From: Symbiodinium natans
Taxonomy: Eukaryota; Sar; Dinophyceae; Suessiales; Symbiodiniaceae
Assembly: GCA_905221605.1 (NCBI GenBank)
Contig: CAJNDS010000646.1
Span: 773,730-837,729 of the forward strand
Direction: 5' to 3'
Length of the DNA stretch: 64,000 nt
The notes below the pieces were generated by a model that saw nothing but the letters and a program-made list of their open reading frames with translations, had not been told where the DNA came from and made no database searches. Shown here piece by piece: positions 10,410 through 20,654 of the stretch (within the stretch, counting starts at the first letter, position 1; each line of letters opens with the position of its first letter). The position numbers were made by a program, and so were the translations under genes.

Positions 10410-10860
10410 AGTGGTTCCGGTTACGTAAGGTTTTGGGTTTGGGGTTTAGGGACGTAGGGTTGAGTGTTTAGGGGGCTTCGATAGTCGCCTCAGGATTTCT
10501 GATTATATAACACCCAAGGGAATTTTCAACACATTATTTTATGTCAAGGTTCTAAGGGGAGTATAGGTTTAGGGTATTCCGTAGGGTTGGGGTTGGGGTT
10601 TAGGGTTTCAGGGTTTGGGGTCTAGGGTTTGGGTTTTTGGGGACGTAGGGTTGGGGTTGGGGTTTGGGGTTCAGGGTTTATACAGGGTTTAGGGTTTGGG
10701 GGGTTTAGGGTCTAGGGACGCAGGCTTAGGGTAGGGGTTTAGGGCTTCAGGCTTTAGGGTCTAGGGTTTGGGGTTCAGGATTTTCGAGTTGTGGTTTGGG
10801 GTTCAAAAGGGCTTAGGGAATGTAGGGTTTAGGGACTTTAAGGGTTAGGAACTTTAGGGT
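10410..10860. repeat. G-rich telomere-like block with family M copy
   Basis: TTTAGGG/TTTGGGG variants with 'gacgtagggttggggttgg' twice (about 10450 and 10642). Positions 10515-10566 match the element at 3153-3215. No gene seen. Confidence 0.75.
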
Positions 10861-11391
10861 TCAGGGGCTTTGGGATATAGGGCTTAGAGAAGTGCGGGTA
10901 TGTTTTCCCCTTCTGAGGGCTGGGCTCCCAGATCCACTATGCAAATGTGCTGGGGGTTTAGGGCCAGGGTTGAGAGTTTAGGGCTTCGGGGTTTCTAGCA
11001 TGCTCTTCAGTTGCCCCGTGGAGCATGGCTAGACGGGTGGCAAAAAAAAAACCATATTTGCAAGGTGTGCAGTTCGAGCCCCTTCACCTCTGCTTGTGCC
11101 CTAAACTCTAAACCCTTAACCCCAAACCCTAAACCCTAAACCCAGGTGCGCAGCGATGGCTTCCGAAGAGCGTCAGGCCCTTCTGCTGCTGTTTAGGGCT
11201 TGTAGGGTTTAGGGAGCAGTAGGCGGCTGAACGCCCAAACCCTAAACCCTAAACCGAAACCCTAAACCCTAACCTCTAAACCACAACCCCCTAACCCCTG
11301 GGCCATGAATCCACCAAGCCCGAAACGCCCAAAAACGCCCGTGTACCTCAACAACCAAGGGGTTTGGGGTTTAGGGTTTCGGTGAAAGTGG

Positions 11392-11469
11392 GGTGCGCGT
11401 GTGCGAGTGGCACTTGACTTCTTGGATGCAAAGAGTTCGTCCCAGGCAGGCAGTGCAGCAGTCCTAGCC
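11392..11469 (+). CDS. Candidate exon
   Basis: Open + frame GARVRVALDFLDAKSSSQAG then SAAVLA, with donor GCC|GTAAAA at 11469/11470. The acceptor is not defined. Soluble, helical composition. Confidence 0.4.
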
Positions 11470-11889
11470 GTAAAAAAAAAAAGGTTTCGGTGACCCACAG
11501 TCTGTTTTTTTGGTTGAAGTGTGGAGCCCCGCAGCCCGATTGAGGATTTAGGGTTCAGGGCTTAGGGTTTTAGAGTTTAGGGTTTAGGGTTTGGGGTTTG
11601 GGGTTTGGGGTTTAGGTCATTAGGGCTTCGGGGTTTAAGGTTTATGAGTGCGCGTTTAGGGTTCGGGTTCGGGGTTTAAGGTGTCGGCTCCAGGGTTTCG
11701 AGGTTCCGGTTTCGGGAGCCCTAAACCCTAAACCCCCTAAACCCTAAAGCCTTACTTAGCCACTCGTTGAACTTTCAACCTTTTGGGTTTCCTTATTTTG
11801 TAGGAATAGTGTTGTTGTTTTATTCCTCGGTTATTGGAGAAGCAAGAACCCTAAACCCTAAACCTTAGACCCTAAACCCTAGACCCTAG

Positions 11890-11960
11890 CTGGCCTGTGG
11901 AGGCGGCGGGAGCCAGAAGACATAGATGCTGCGAAGGAGCAGCTCCAAGTAGCTTTCAAG
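11890..11960 (+). CDS. Candidate exon with both splice signals
   Basis: Acceptor CCCTAG at 11884-11889 (part of the telomere-like repeat) and donor TTTCAAG|GTGCGC at 11960/11961. The frame reads LWRRREPEDIDAAKEQLQVA then FK. Charged, helical. Good boundaries, no family recognised. Confidence 0.5.
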
Positions 11961-11980
11961 GTGCGCGGCACTCCGGTTAA

Positions 11981-12024
11981 GGGTTTAGGGTTTAGGGTTT
12001 AGGGTTTAGGGTTTAGGGTTTAGA
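11981..12024 (+). repeat. Perfect TTTAGGG array
   Basis: About six uninterrupted units, followed at once by CCCTAAA-type sequence at 12055-12090, giving a potential foldback. Confidence 0.9.
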
Positions 12025-12337
12025 GGGTTTAGGGTTTAGGCGGTTTAGGGTTTAGGCCCCTAAACCCTCAACTTTAAACCCTAAATCCTAAATCCCAAGA
12101 AATGAACCTCCCTACAGGGGCCTCCTTGGTGTGCTTTTGTAGGTTTGGAGCTCCTCACACCCTACACCCTATAAGCCCTAAACACTCTAAGCCCTAATCC
12201 CCAAACCCCAACTCAACCGGGGCGGCCCAAAGTACCGGCCATATTCATGGATTTAGGGCACAAAAGCCCTTAGGATTCTGGGTTTTGGGGGCCTAAAGCC
12301 ATAAATGTAAGGTACTTTGGACGACCCCCTGAATTGG

Positions 12338-12399
12338 GTAGCTGCGAGACTTCAACGCGGATGGGATGAAGCGGGTGAAGCCAGAGCAAGGGAGCTGAG
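12338..12399 (+). CDS. Candidate exon with consensus donor
   Basis: Frame VAARLQRGWDEAGEARAREL ending at CTGAG|GTGAGT, an ideal donor, at 12399/12400. Acceptor not clear. Confidence 0.45.
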
Positions 12400-12528
12400 G
12401 TGAGTTCCCAGCTCTTCCAAAAGCCGTTAAATAAAGAATCTTCAGGGTTTTGGGTTTTGGGTATAGGGTTTAAGGTTTAAGGTTTAGGGTACTGTGAACT
12501 GTGGAAGTCTACACATACTGGATTTCAG

Positions 12529-12640
12529 TTGGTTTGCCAGGGCCAGGTTGACCCTAGCGTTCCTTCGCAAAACTGAGTTTTACCCATGCTTCGGTGCTGT
12601 CCAACAAGGCATTCCACCCACAGCGTTCACTGGGGAATGC
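12529..12640 (+). CDS. Candidate exon
   Basis: Acceptor GGATTTCAG at 12520-12528. The + frame WFARARLTLAFLRKTEFYPC continues about 16 residues to TGA. A GC-type donor CAACAAG|GCATTC at about 12608 is possible. Confidence 0.45.
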
Positions 12641-12754
12641 TGATTTGGTAGTGCTTTATTCGCCTTCACTTGAACCGGTGCGTTCATTGGGGTTTAGATT
12701 TTTTTGGAAGGGGTGGTTTCGACTTCCATTGTCGCCAGTATGTACCTTACATTG

Positions 12755-12819
12755 GATTAAGGATCCTTTCTATTGTATACGGGGGATTCCTCAACTAAGG
12801 GGTTTTAGAAGATCTGGGC
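12755..12819. mobile_element. Inverted-repeat element, family B, right half
   Basis: Contains ATTAAGGATCCTT and the right end AAGGGGTTTTAGAAGATCTG found in the complete copies at 13107, 14732 and 18647. The left arm is missing or unrecognisable. Confidence 0.6.
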
Positions 12820-13106
12820 TCCTTTGTACTTGGGTACCCGTGCAGCCTGGCCAAAACTCTTCTTCAGGGTACTTGGAAGTATTTTTAACGTTTTTGGGTA
12901 CTAGAATTCCTCAGAGCCAGCTAGAATGTTAATTGTTGCTGGGGTTTCGGGTTTAGGGTTTCAAGTGCAAGTTTATTGCCTCGCTTTTGGTCACATAGCA
13001 GCCATCGCAGCAAAAGCCTACAAAACCTCAGACAAGTATGGAACAGTCGTCTCGCAATCTACCTGACTGCGTATCTTCCAAGCGACCTTCACATCCTTCA
13101 CGCGCT

Positions 13107-13223
13107 AGTACCCAGATCTTCCAAAACCCCTTAATTTGGTCATATCCTTGAAATCATAGTAAGGATCCTTAATACAGTTTAAGGTATATTCCTTATTTAC
13201 GGGGTTTCGGAAGTTCTGGGTAC
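13107..13223. mobile_element. Inverted-repeat element, family B, copy 2
   Basis: Ends GTACCCAGATCTTCCAAAAC and its imperfect complement GTTTCGGAAGTTCTGGGTAC. The core has ATCATAGTAAGGATCCTTAA. About 117 bases, no coding capacity. Confidence 0.8.
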
Positions 13224-13762
13224 CCAAGGGGAAGATTGCATACGTCGGGCCCGTCCTGGCCCGCAGTGACAAGCAACGCAAAACCCTATACCCGAAATGG
13301 GGGTGGTTCTTACGCATGTTCTTGTCTGTGGTTTAGGGTTTGGGGTTCAGGGCTTAGGGTCTAGGGTTTTATGTTGCGGGGTACCCTGCAATATAGGATG
13401 CTAGAAATTGGACCCCAACAAGCGCCATATTTCCTTAAAGACTACACCTTTAATCCTAAATCTTAAAAACTCAGCATCAAACTCCTACACCGCATGCACC
13501 TGACGGAGGTCGACAGGGTTGCGTGTTCGTGGCTGTTAAACACGTTTAGGGTTTAGGGTTTCCAAAAGCCTGAACATCAACCTTAAACCCTAAACCGTAC
13601 ATTCCCAGTTTCGAGAGTCTGAGGCAGAGTTCGAGTGATCTAGACCCGTTCCTTTGACTTGTCTTTTTTCGTCTTCGAGGTGCCGCGTATGTTAAGAAGG
13701 GGAGACCATCAAAAGGGTGTGTCTTGGAGGTCAATAAGGATCAGTTGAGTGAGTCATAACGC

Positions 13763-13904
13763 GAAGTTCCAGAAAGGTGTGCAGAAGAAGCGCAGGCAGC
13801 AGACTTTTCGAAGTACGATGCCGTGGCAGTGATTCGGAACTTCGCTCTTCTCCAGGACCTGCTGCGGACTGCACGTAGTCAACCTGGTGGTTCTTCGTGT
13901 CCAG
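13763..13904 (+). CDS. Candidate exon, soluble
   Basis: One of the longest + islands: EVPERCAEEAQAADFSKYDA, then VAVIRNFALLQDLLRTARSQ, then PGGSSCPG. Helical and well balanced. No splice boundary is certain; AACCTG|GTGGTT at 13886 is a candidate donor. Confidence 0.5.
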
Positions 13905-14037
13905 GGTTTAGGGTTTGGGGTTGAGGTGTTCAGGGTTTAGGGCACAATTAGGGTTTCTTGTAGCCACGAACCCTAAACTCCAAACCAAACCCGGACCCCT
14001 TAACCCTAGCCCTAAACCCTAAAATTAGACCCTCCAG

Positions 14038-14130
14038 CTCCTGAGTGCATCCGAGCTTGACAGCTATGGTCGCACAGTGGTGCTGCAGACCCTCAGTCCG
14101 ACCCCGGTCCATCCCAAGAATCTTTCGGAT
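14038..14130 (+). CDS. Candidate exon
   Basis: Acceptor CCTCCAG at 14031-14037. The frame reads LLSASELDSYGRTVVLQTLS then PTPVHPKNLSD. Probably the next exon of the same soluble region as 13763-13904. Confidence 0.45.
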
Positions 14131-14196
14131 TTAGGGTTGGGTTTAGGGTTGAGGGTTAAGAAAGGGTTTTGGGGTTTTACGCCCTAAGAAAAAGCA

Positions 14197-14298
14197 GAAT
14201 TCAGACCCGCACATCCTCGAAGGAGAGCCGTGCTCTGTTGCATGCCACGGAGTGGCACATGCAACGCACTGGGCTCCTGGACGCAAAAGACCCCCTAA
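14197..14298 (+). CDS. Candidate exon
   Basis: After AAAGCAG the + frame includes IQTRTSSKESRALLHATEWH and MQRTGLLDAKDPL. Open for over 100 bases. Confidence 0.4.
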   Translation, partial: EFRPAHPRRRAVLCCMPRSGTCNALGSWTQKTP

Positions 14299-14731
14299 GG
14301 CCCCAAAGCACCCTGGGTACCCCCAAATACTAAACCTAAACCCTCGACCCCCAAAGCTCTTTCTGGCTAAGCCCTCACACTCTAAGCCCGAAAGCCCTAA
14401 AGCCCTAAAGCCCTAAAGCGCAGGCTCGCCGAGCCGACGGTGCCTGCTTGTAAATATCTGTCGGGGCAGGGAGCAGCCACGGAGGAAGGAAAACATATCT
14501 ATTCCCGAAACCCTAAACCCCAAAGGTGCTATAAAGGGATTTGGGGCTTACGTATAGCATATCGATCTTTGGGGTTGTTCTAAATAAGGGATGGACCATG
14601 GGATAAGAGTCCCTTAAAATGGGGAATCCTTACTCAAAAAGGAACCTACCTTATGGTTATGTTGGGGACTGGTACCTAGAACAACTACCATATCCATGTA
14701 AACTTTCATAGGTTTAGAAGTCCGTATGTTT

Positions 14732-14843
14732 CCAGATCTTTCAAAGCCCCTACTTAATTCAGGAATATTCCTTAAACCATAGTAAGGATCCTTAGTATAG
14801 TTTAAGGTATATTGCTTATTTAAGGGGGGTTGAACAATCTGGG
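14732..14843. mobile_element. Inverted-repeat element, family B, copy 3
   Basis: CCAGATCTTTCAAAGCCCC at the left, GAACAATCTGGG at the right, core CATAGTAAGGATCCTTAGTA and TTTAAGGTATATTGCTTATT. Close to the copies at 13107 and 18647. A lone left end also occurs at 14972-14991. Confidence 0.75.
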
Positions 14844-15011
14844 TTTCGACTTCCACAGGTGTGCATGCAAGAGGCCCCCTGTGTTCCTGGGGAGGGCCCC
14901 GCATAAAAATTGTTAAACCCTAAACCGTAAATCCTACGACAGGAACTACAACTAGGGGTCCATGTAGACCCCCCAGATCTTCCAAAAACAAAGCCCTTTG
15001 GATGTTTTCCC

Positions 15012-15074
15012 TTATTGGGTTAAAGAGGACCTCATTCAAGAACATTTTTCAGAGGGTCTAAGGGGCCAACCGAG
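15012..15074 (+). repeat. Dispersed repeat, family F, copy 1
   Basis: TTATTGGGTTAAAGAGGACC, then a TTTCAGAGGGT block and CCAACC. Matches 15875-15940 and, less well, 62118-62190. Confidence 0.65.
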
Positions 15075-15221
15075 GCATGCTCCGAGAGTTGGATCGAACA
15101 GCTGTAGGGTTCCAGATGTAGGGTTTTTGGGGGTTTAGGGTTACGAGTCCACTGGCAAAAGGGTTTAGGGTGTAGGGTTGGGGCTCAGGGGCTCAGGGGT
15201 TAGGGGTTCAGGGTGCCTTGT

Positions 15222-15366
15222 CTTGCTGCGATCCTATCCCTGCGAAGGTCGCTGGCACGACTGATGCCAGGCCGCCATTTCATGGCGCAGCTGATCAAGA
15301 AGGACCTGCGTATCGGGGGGCTGTTGGTGGCTTCTTGTCGCCTCAAGCGCCGAGAGTTCCAGCACC
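15222..15366 (+). CDS. Candidate exon, basic and helical
   Basis: After GGTTCAG the + frame is open for 145 bases and contains AAILSLRRSLARLMPGRHFM, AQLIKKDLRIGGLLVASCRL and KRREFQ. Length and composition make this one of the most convincing coding islands. Family not recognised. Confidence 0.5.
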
Positions 15367-15480
15367 CCAAACCCTAAGCCATTCACGACAACTCTAATTA
15401 AACCCTGAACCTTAAAACCCTAAGCCCTGAACCTTAAAAGAACCCAAACTTGACCCTAAACCGAAAACTCTAAATCCAAA

Positions 15481-15567
15481 CTACTGGAGGAAAGCAACCT
15501 ATCGCGTCAGTTGGACGAAGATAGCGACGATGGCGAGCTGAGTGGTCCGCAAAACCAGGCCCAGCCC
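15481..15567 (+). CDS. Candidate exon, acidic
   Basis: Frame LLEESNLSRQLDEDSDDGEL then SGPQNQAQP. The acidic Ser/Asp cluster resembles a linker. Confidence 0.4.
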
Positions 15568-15874
15568 AAAACCCTAAACCCTAAACCCTAAACCCTCTAG
15601 CAACCCTAAACCCTAAACCCAGAGAGTGCTTGCAGAAACCCTGAACCCCAAGCCCGGGCTAATAGGCCAGGACCCAGAGTAGGCCCTTATTCCCTTTTTT
15701 TAGGGGTTTAGGTTCCCTTATACACCCCTTAAACCAAAGCCCTCGAAAGGACTCCTGTACTGGGATCCCCAACTGTCCCCGAAAGCCTAAACCCTACACG
15801 CATTGCACTCCCGCTGTTCCCTGGATGTGTTGTTTTACGTTTGGCTCCCTTTCTAGGTATTTTGTATGTTGCTG

Positions 15875-15940
15875 TATTGGGTTTAAGAGGACCTTGTTTA
15901 GGAATATGTTTCAGAGGGTTAGAAGGGTCAACCTAGCTTT
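15875..15940 (+). repeat. Dispersed repeat, family F, copy 2
   Basis: TATTGGGTTTAAGAGGACC, TTAGGAATATGTTTCAGAGG and GGGTCAACCTAG, the fullest copy of this family. Confidence 0.65.
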
Positions 15941-16252
15941 AAACCCATGTAGTACGAGACCCTTAATCCAACCGGGCAATCAAGCAATCTTTCTGCAGAC
16001 CCCGCAAGCCCTCTACGTTTCTAGAGGGCTTTTGACCCGAAACCCTAAGCCCTAAACCCTTTGGTTTCGGGTTTAGGGTTTAGGGTTAGAACTTGGGGAC
16101 GATAAGATTCGAGGACCCCGTGTTTGGGCCCTCATTCCGTTTCTTTAGGAGGGGGGACGATGACAGAAATGGGTACCCGAAGTTTTTGGAGGTTCGGAGT
16201 TTTGGGGTTTGGGCTGGGGAAGATAAGCCTAAGCCCTACAAACTAAACTAAA

Positions 16253-16366
16253 CGCTACTCCCTAAATGCCTTCTTTAGTGACTTTAGCGTGCCCCAAGGC
16301 AACGAAGGCAGCCCTTGTGTGGGTTCCAGAGTCGCAGGGACTGATTTGGGGGCGATGGTTGCTAGC
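16253..16366 (+). CDS. Candidate exon
   Basis: The + frame RYSLNAFFSDFSVPQGNEGS continues with PCVGSRVAGTDLGAMVAS. Possible internal acceptors TTTAG. A shorter open island at 16444-16478 (LKHLCPDADVDK) follows and might be another exon. Confidence 0.4.
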
Positions 16367-16563
16367 CCTACACCCCTAAACCTGAAACCGCCAAACCCTA
16401 AACCCGTATACTCTAAACCCTAAGCCCGAAACTCTAAACCCGGCTAAAGCACTTGTGCCCGGATGCCGATGTAGATAAACCCCAACCCCCCTAAACCCCA
16501 ACCCCTTAAACCCTAAACCCCCAAACAATCAACCCCCAACCATTAAACTCAAACCTCTTCCAG

Positions 16564-16635
16564 ACGTCGTCGGCTCCTTCCTTTGCGAGTTGTTGCCTCG
16601 ATAAGTACCCGGGCACACGCACATCCCAAACGCCA
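16564..16635 (+). CDS. Candidate exon
   Basis: Acceptor CTCTTCCAG at 16555-16563. Open frame TSSAPSFASCCLDKYPGTRT followed by SQTPG. Confidence 0.35.
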
Positions 16636-17059
16636 GGGGTTTAGTGGGTTTGGGGTTTACAGGGTTTAGAGCTGAGGGTTTAGAGTTTCAGAGTTTATGG
16701 GTTTAGGGTTTGTGGATTTATGGCTTTAGGGTTTAGGGTTTAGGGCTTGGAGTTTAGGGTTTAGGGTTTATGCGTTTAGAGTTCAGGGTTTAGGGTTTAT
16801 GGGTTCAGAGTTTCGGGTTTAGGCTTTATGGGTTTAGGGTTTAACTGCTTCGTGCATCAGGGCAGGTGTGGTGAGCAGCTTTGCATCTTTCGGCTTCAGC
16901 CAAAAGTGGCGGTAGACACCTGCCTAAGAAGAAACAGGAGTCACCTGCTTTAGGCCGTGGCTCTGCCGAGACAACATGTTTCACTCTTTTTTTCAGTTAT
17001 TGTGTCGGAAGCAACCACCTGCGGTGCCGATTTGTGTGTCTCAGTAGGTGTGAGGCCAG

Positions 17060-17800
17060 CGCGTCCAGTGTGGCGGGCCGCCTGAGCTTCTCGCAAGCGC
17101 GTCTCGCCTGGGGTCTTCGGCGTAGGCGGGGGTCGGTCGGGCCGCACTCCTGATGTTTGCACCCATTCTGTTTCAGGAGTGCAGCCTGTGGCTCAGGTGC
17201 GCCTCGCCTGTTGGTGTCAGCTTGGCGCGACCCCAGCTCAAATTCTTCATTTCCGCTCTTCTCTTGCTTCCGCTCCTGCGTCTCACCGCCGCGTCCTGTG
17301 TAGCGGGCCGCTTGGGCTTGTCACAGGGGTGTCTTTCCTGCCAGGGTCTCAGGCGCTTGGGGGGAGGGGCAGTCGGGCCCGCCCCTGCCGGTGTTGGGGC
17401 TGGCCTGTGTCTGGACCGGGATATGTCCGAGCTTCATCTATCCTCTTCTCTGCTCTTGTCTTGCCTCCGCTCCTGCGTTTCGCCGGCATGTCCGGCTGTG
17501 TCGCCGGCCGCCTGGACTTCTCACAGGTGGTGTCTCTCCTGGGGTCTCGGCTTAGGCGGGGGCCGGTCGGGCCCGCACTCCTCAGGTATACACCCGTTCT
17601 GTTTCAGGAGCGGCACCTGTGGCTCAGGTTTGTGTGGTTCGCGCTGGATGTGCCTCCCCTATTGGCGTCCGCCTGGCATGACCCGTTCTCGTTTTCCCAG
17701 CAAAAACCTTCTTTCTTTTTCTCGCTCTTGCCCCGCTCCTGCATCTCACCGGCGCGTCCTGTGTCGTGGAATTTTCACAGGGGTGCGGAACACACACATG
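17060..17800. repeat. GC-rich tandem array, about four units of 195-266 bases
   Basis: Units begin at about 17060, 17291, 17486 and 17752 with GCGTCC-GTGT-GCGGGCCGC. They contain CTTCTCACAGG, GGGTCTCGGCTTAGGCGGG and TCGGGCCCGCACTCCT. Units 1 and 3 add C-CCCATTCTGTTTCAGGAG and CCTGTGGCTCAGGT, which look like acceptor, 20-base mini-exon and donor. Unit 4 is truncated. The long + frames across here are a by-product of high GC and repetition. Confidence 0.75.
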
Positions 17801-17868
17801 CACCTACAACCCACGTGAACAAGACGCTCAACATCACTCAGAGCTCTAGCTCTGAGGGGGACGCGCCT

Positions 17869-18195
17869 TTAGAGCAGCTCCGTGAGGTGCACGATCTCCT
17901 GATTCTCATCGCCGTTGCCATGCCGGTCGGGGTGAAACGCTACCAAAAGCGACCGAAGGGAAAGCTTCATGACCTTCAAGCTGGGGGCCGGATCCTGGCC
18001 AAGGATGTCAGTGGCATTGTGCGCACTTTCGTTGATCCATTTCGCGTCGTCTTTGGACTGCCGTCTTTGGCACTTGATCTCTCCGGGGTGATGGGCCAGC
18101 ACCTTAGTCAGGTCCAATGGGGGGCCAGTCAAGAAATCACCCGGCGCAGAGCTTCCGCACGGACCGTCTTGGGACACAAAACCTTGGGCAGCCAT
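17869..18195 (-). CDS. J-domain-like open frame (HPD motif)
   Basis: On the - strand an ATG at 18195 opens 108 codons to a stop next to 17869; the frame is open upstream to about 18250. Near the C-terminus is LRSLLVAFHPDRHGNGDENQ, with the His-Pro-Asp triad that J-domain proteins use to stimulate Hsp70 ATPase, preceded by a basic/hydrophobic helix and followed by a Glu-rich one. The frame stops a few residues after helix III, so the J-domain would be incomplete. No intron and no telomere-like repeat in the block, which may be a retrocopy fragment. The opposite strand is also open (part of a 404-codon frame). Confidence 0.4.
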   Translation of the reverse strand: MAAQGFVSQDGPCGSSAPGDFLTGPPLDLTKVLAHHPGEIKCQRRQSKDDAKWINESAHNATDILGQDPAPSLKVMKLSLRSLLVAFHPDRHGNGDENQEIVHLTELL

Positions 18196-18646
18196 GTTGT
18201 GGAGAATGAGCCATGGTACCGGATCAAAATCAGCCTCGCATTGTCCTCAAATGTTGTCGACCTCCTCCACCGGGCAGTCCTGAGGTGGCCGGACCAGGGT
18301 GATACCGCGCGTCTCGCAGGAATGGGCAGGAATGGCCGATACTCATCTTCAACCCTCTGGCATTTCCATTCCCCGCACTTTCGTTTCATTTAATGCGTTG
18401 GGAGGGACCCTGTGTCTCAGGCCTAGCTGGCCGGGGTAGGAGGCCCGAAGACCAACGCAAATGGACCGCAGCATCCATGACCTTGTACAGTGCTGCAACG
18501 ACGCGAGTGAGACGAAAAGAAAACACTTCGCTGATGCAACTAAATGTTATGGGGTTTCGGAGTTCAGGTTTAGGGATGCCTCGCAGGGCGTCGCGCTCTC
18601 CGACGATGAGGCCATGCCCACGACACCCGGCAGCCATCCTACGCCT

Positions 18647-18781
18647 CCCAGATCTTCCAAAACCCCTTAATATTTAAGGAACATTTCATTGAAGTCTTAA
18701 GTCATAGTAAGGAGGATCCTTAATAAGCCTTAATATAGTTTAACGTATATTCCTGATTTAAGGGGTTTTAGAAGATCTGGG
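18647..18781. mobile_element. Inverted-repeat element, family B, copy 4
   Basis: Best copy: left end CCCAGATCTTCCAAAACCCC, right end complementary (GGGGTTTTAGAAGATCTGGG), core with TCATAGTAAGGAGGATCCTT. 135 bases with perfect 20-base ends. Confidence 0.9.
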
Positions 18782-18859
18782 TCCTATGCCTAGATCCCAA
18801 ACCCTGGCCCTAAACAATAAAACCGCGGCTAAATCCAAAACCCTACACCCTACACCCAG

Positions 18860-18917
18860 CGCTGTCCCGCCTAGGCCGGAGCAGGCTGGGAACAATGAGT
18901 CGTGCGAGTACGAGACG
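18860..18917 (+). CDS. Candidate exon with both splice signals
   Basis: Acceptor CTACACCCAG at 18850-18859 and donor GAGACG|GTAAGA at 18917/18918. 58 bases, frame contains AVPPRPEQAGNNESCEYET. Good donor. Confidence 0.5.
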
Positions 18918-19263
18918 GTAAGATTCTAGTTCCGCTCGCCCTAAGCCCTCAACAAGCCCTGAACCCTACCATGAACTCCAGTTTAGGATGATTAGAGCTG
19001 GGTTTCCCACTATGTTTAGGGTTTAAGGTTGATGGCCCAACTTTCTCGAGTATACTGTAAACTCCCTGAAACCCCTGAACATGGCACCCGACCTCGCCGT
19101 GCCTGGGGTTAGAGGTGTAGGCTCGACGGTTTTGGGGTTTAGGGTTTAGGGGGCCTGTCACTCTAAACCTTAAACCCTGAACCCTCCCTGCTTGAGGGCT
19201 TAGGGCTCGAATTTGTTTTGAAATCCCTCCCTCGCCTTTCAAGCCTACAGCCTGAAATCTCAG

Positions 19264-19328
19264 GCATGCACTGAAATGGTCGCCTCAGAAAGGGGATGCT
19301 GCATTTTCCCACCGCCTCGACGAAGTTG
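19264..19328 (+). CDS. Candidate exon, Cys-containing
   Basis: Acceptor AAATCTCAG at 19255-19263, possible donor GAAGTTG|GTTCTC at 19328/19329. The frame reads ACTEMVASERGCCIFPPP. The adjacent GTTCTCTAAATTATGGTCC recurs near 25600 as part of a weak dispersed repeat. Confidence 0.4.
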
Positions 19329-20325
19329 GTTCTCTAAATTATGGTCCTATTCATAACTCCCTATGATTAGACATAGTGGTTTTCTTCAATTCCAAAGGGG
19401 GAGGCCTGGCAAGGTGGCGTCTAGGCCTTCGCATTTGAAATGCCCGCGGTCTCCTTCCCCGACAGGTGGTTTACCCAGGCGCGCGCGCGCCCAAAAAGCT
19501 GCAGTATGGGGACGTGGGGGTTGATCCAAATTCTGGGCCCATTATTTTTATCAATCGCACCCGCCCCCACAAAAGCTAGACCCTAAACCCAAAACCCTAA
19601 ACTATAAACCCTACACCCCAGACGCTCAACCCTGCTTGTCCCAACAAGAGCCCAAAGCCAAAGCCCTGCCATACCGCTATCCCTGTGAAAACCTGACCCG
19701 CATCCCTGAACCCTAAACCGTGAACCCTAAACTTCCGTCACACTCCTATTTGAGCCTGTACACCCTCCCGTCTTGACCAAGCTTCTTGCCAGGGTTCGAA
19801 AGGACCCTAGACCCTAGGCCCTAAACCCTAACCCTAACCACAATCAATTGGGTTTGCGGGTTTACGGGTTTAGGGTTTGGAGGACACCCAGTAGTACCCT
19901 TGCTCCTCCTCACTGACAAACCTAGTTCAATAAGCGAAGATCCCTTTTTCTCTCCTGGGGCACTGAGGTACATAAACTCAAAACCCTAAACCTAGCCCTA
20001 AACCCTAAACCTTTACTTCTCCTTGGTTACTACGGGCCGTTACGAACCCTAAACAGAGTTTACAGGGATTCAAACCCTAAACCCGTTTCGGGTTTGGTGT
20101 TCTGATTGTTGTTGTTTTTTCATTTGCTGTTGCAAGTCTGGCGAACTTGCGAACAAAAAAAGCACTGGCAGCTCTGGTTTAGGGCTTAGGGTTTAGGGCT
20201 GCAGCTACGGACCCCGGCCTCAACACTTAGGCCGCCAGCTGCAACCCTGAGGCCAAGACACTGAACGCCTTGAACCCTAAACCCTAAACCCCTAAACCCC
20301 TAAACCTCAGAGCCCTAAACGGCAG

Positions 20326-20457
20326 CAGCCTCGAGCTCCCGAGGGCTTCTTTGGCTCCAGCGATCAATGCTCCCACGCTGACCTGCCACGCACCACAGTG
20401 CAATTGCAGGGTCGGCTCCCCAGAAGGAGCCCTCCAAAGGAGGGGGCCTTCGGGGTT
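20326..20457 (+). CDS. Candidate exon upstream of the Cys-rich gene
   Basis: Acceptor CGGCAG, open + frame with QPRAPEGFFGSSDQCSHADL and PRTTVQLQGRLPRRSPPKEG to a TAA at about 20458. A donor is not obvious. Could end the preceding gene or be an upstream exon of the next. Confidence 0.4.
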
Positions 20458-20463
20458 TAAGGT

Positions 20464-20617
20464 GATGTCTCTCCTTGCGGGCCTCACCGTGGTAGCGCTG
20501 CTGGGCGCCGAATCCTGCACTGACCTGCTCCCGTATTACCAGGACCCATGCAGGGGTTGTTCTAACTGTCCTTGTAGTTTTAGGGTAGGGTTTAGAGTTC
20601 CTATGTTTGCAAGGTAA
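20464..20617 (+). CDS. Candidate first exon with signal-peptide-like start
   Basis: ATG at 20464 opens MSLLAGLTVVALLGAESC, a short n-region, hydrophobic core and small residues before Cys, like a signal peptide. The next residues are TDLLPYYQDPCRGC. The open frame runs to 20617, but the true exon probably ends near 20550. It is placed just before the Cys-rich exons listed below, as expected for the start of a secreted or surface protein. Confidence 0.4.
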
Positions 20618-20654
20618 ATATAGGGTTCTTTGGGTACCCTGAACTTCCAAGCAG

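Noticed and set aside
17179-18393. 404-codon + strand frame, the longest in the window
   Set aside because: It crosses the tandem GC-rich array and runs opposite to the frame with the HPD motif. High GC removes stops, and no domain is seen on this strand.
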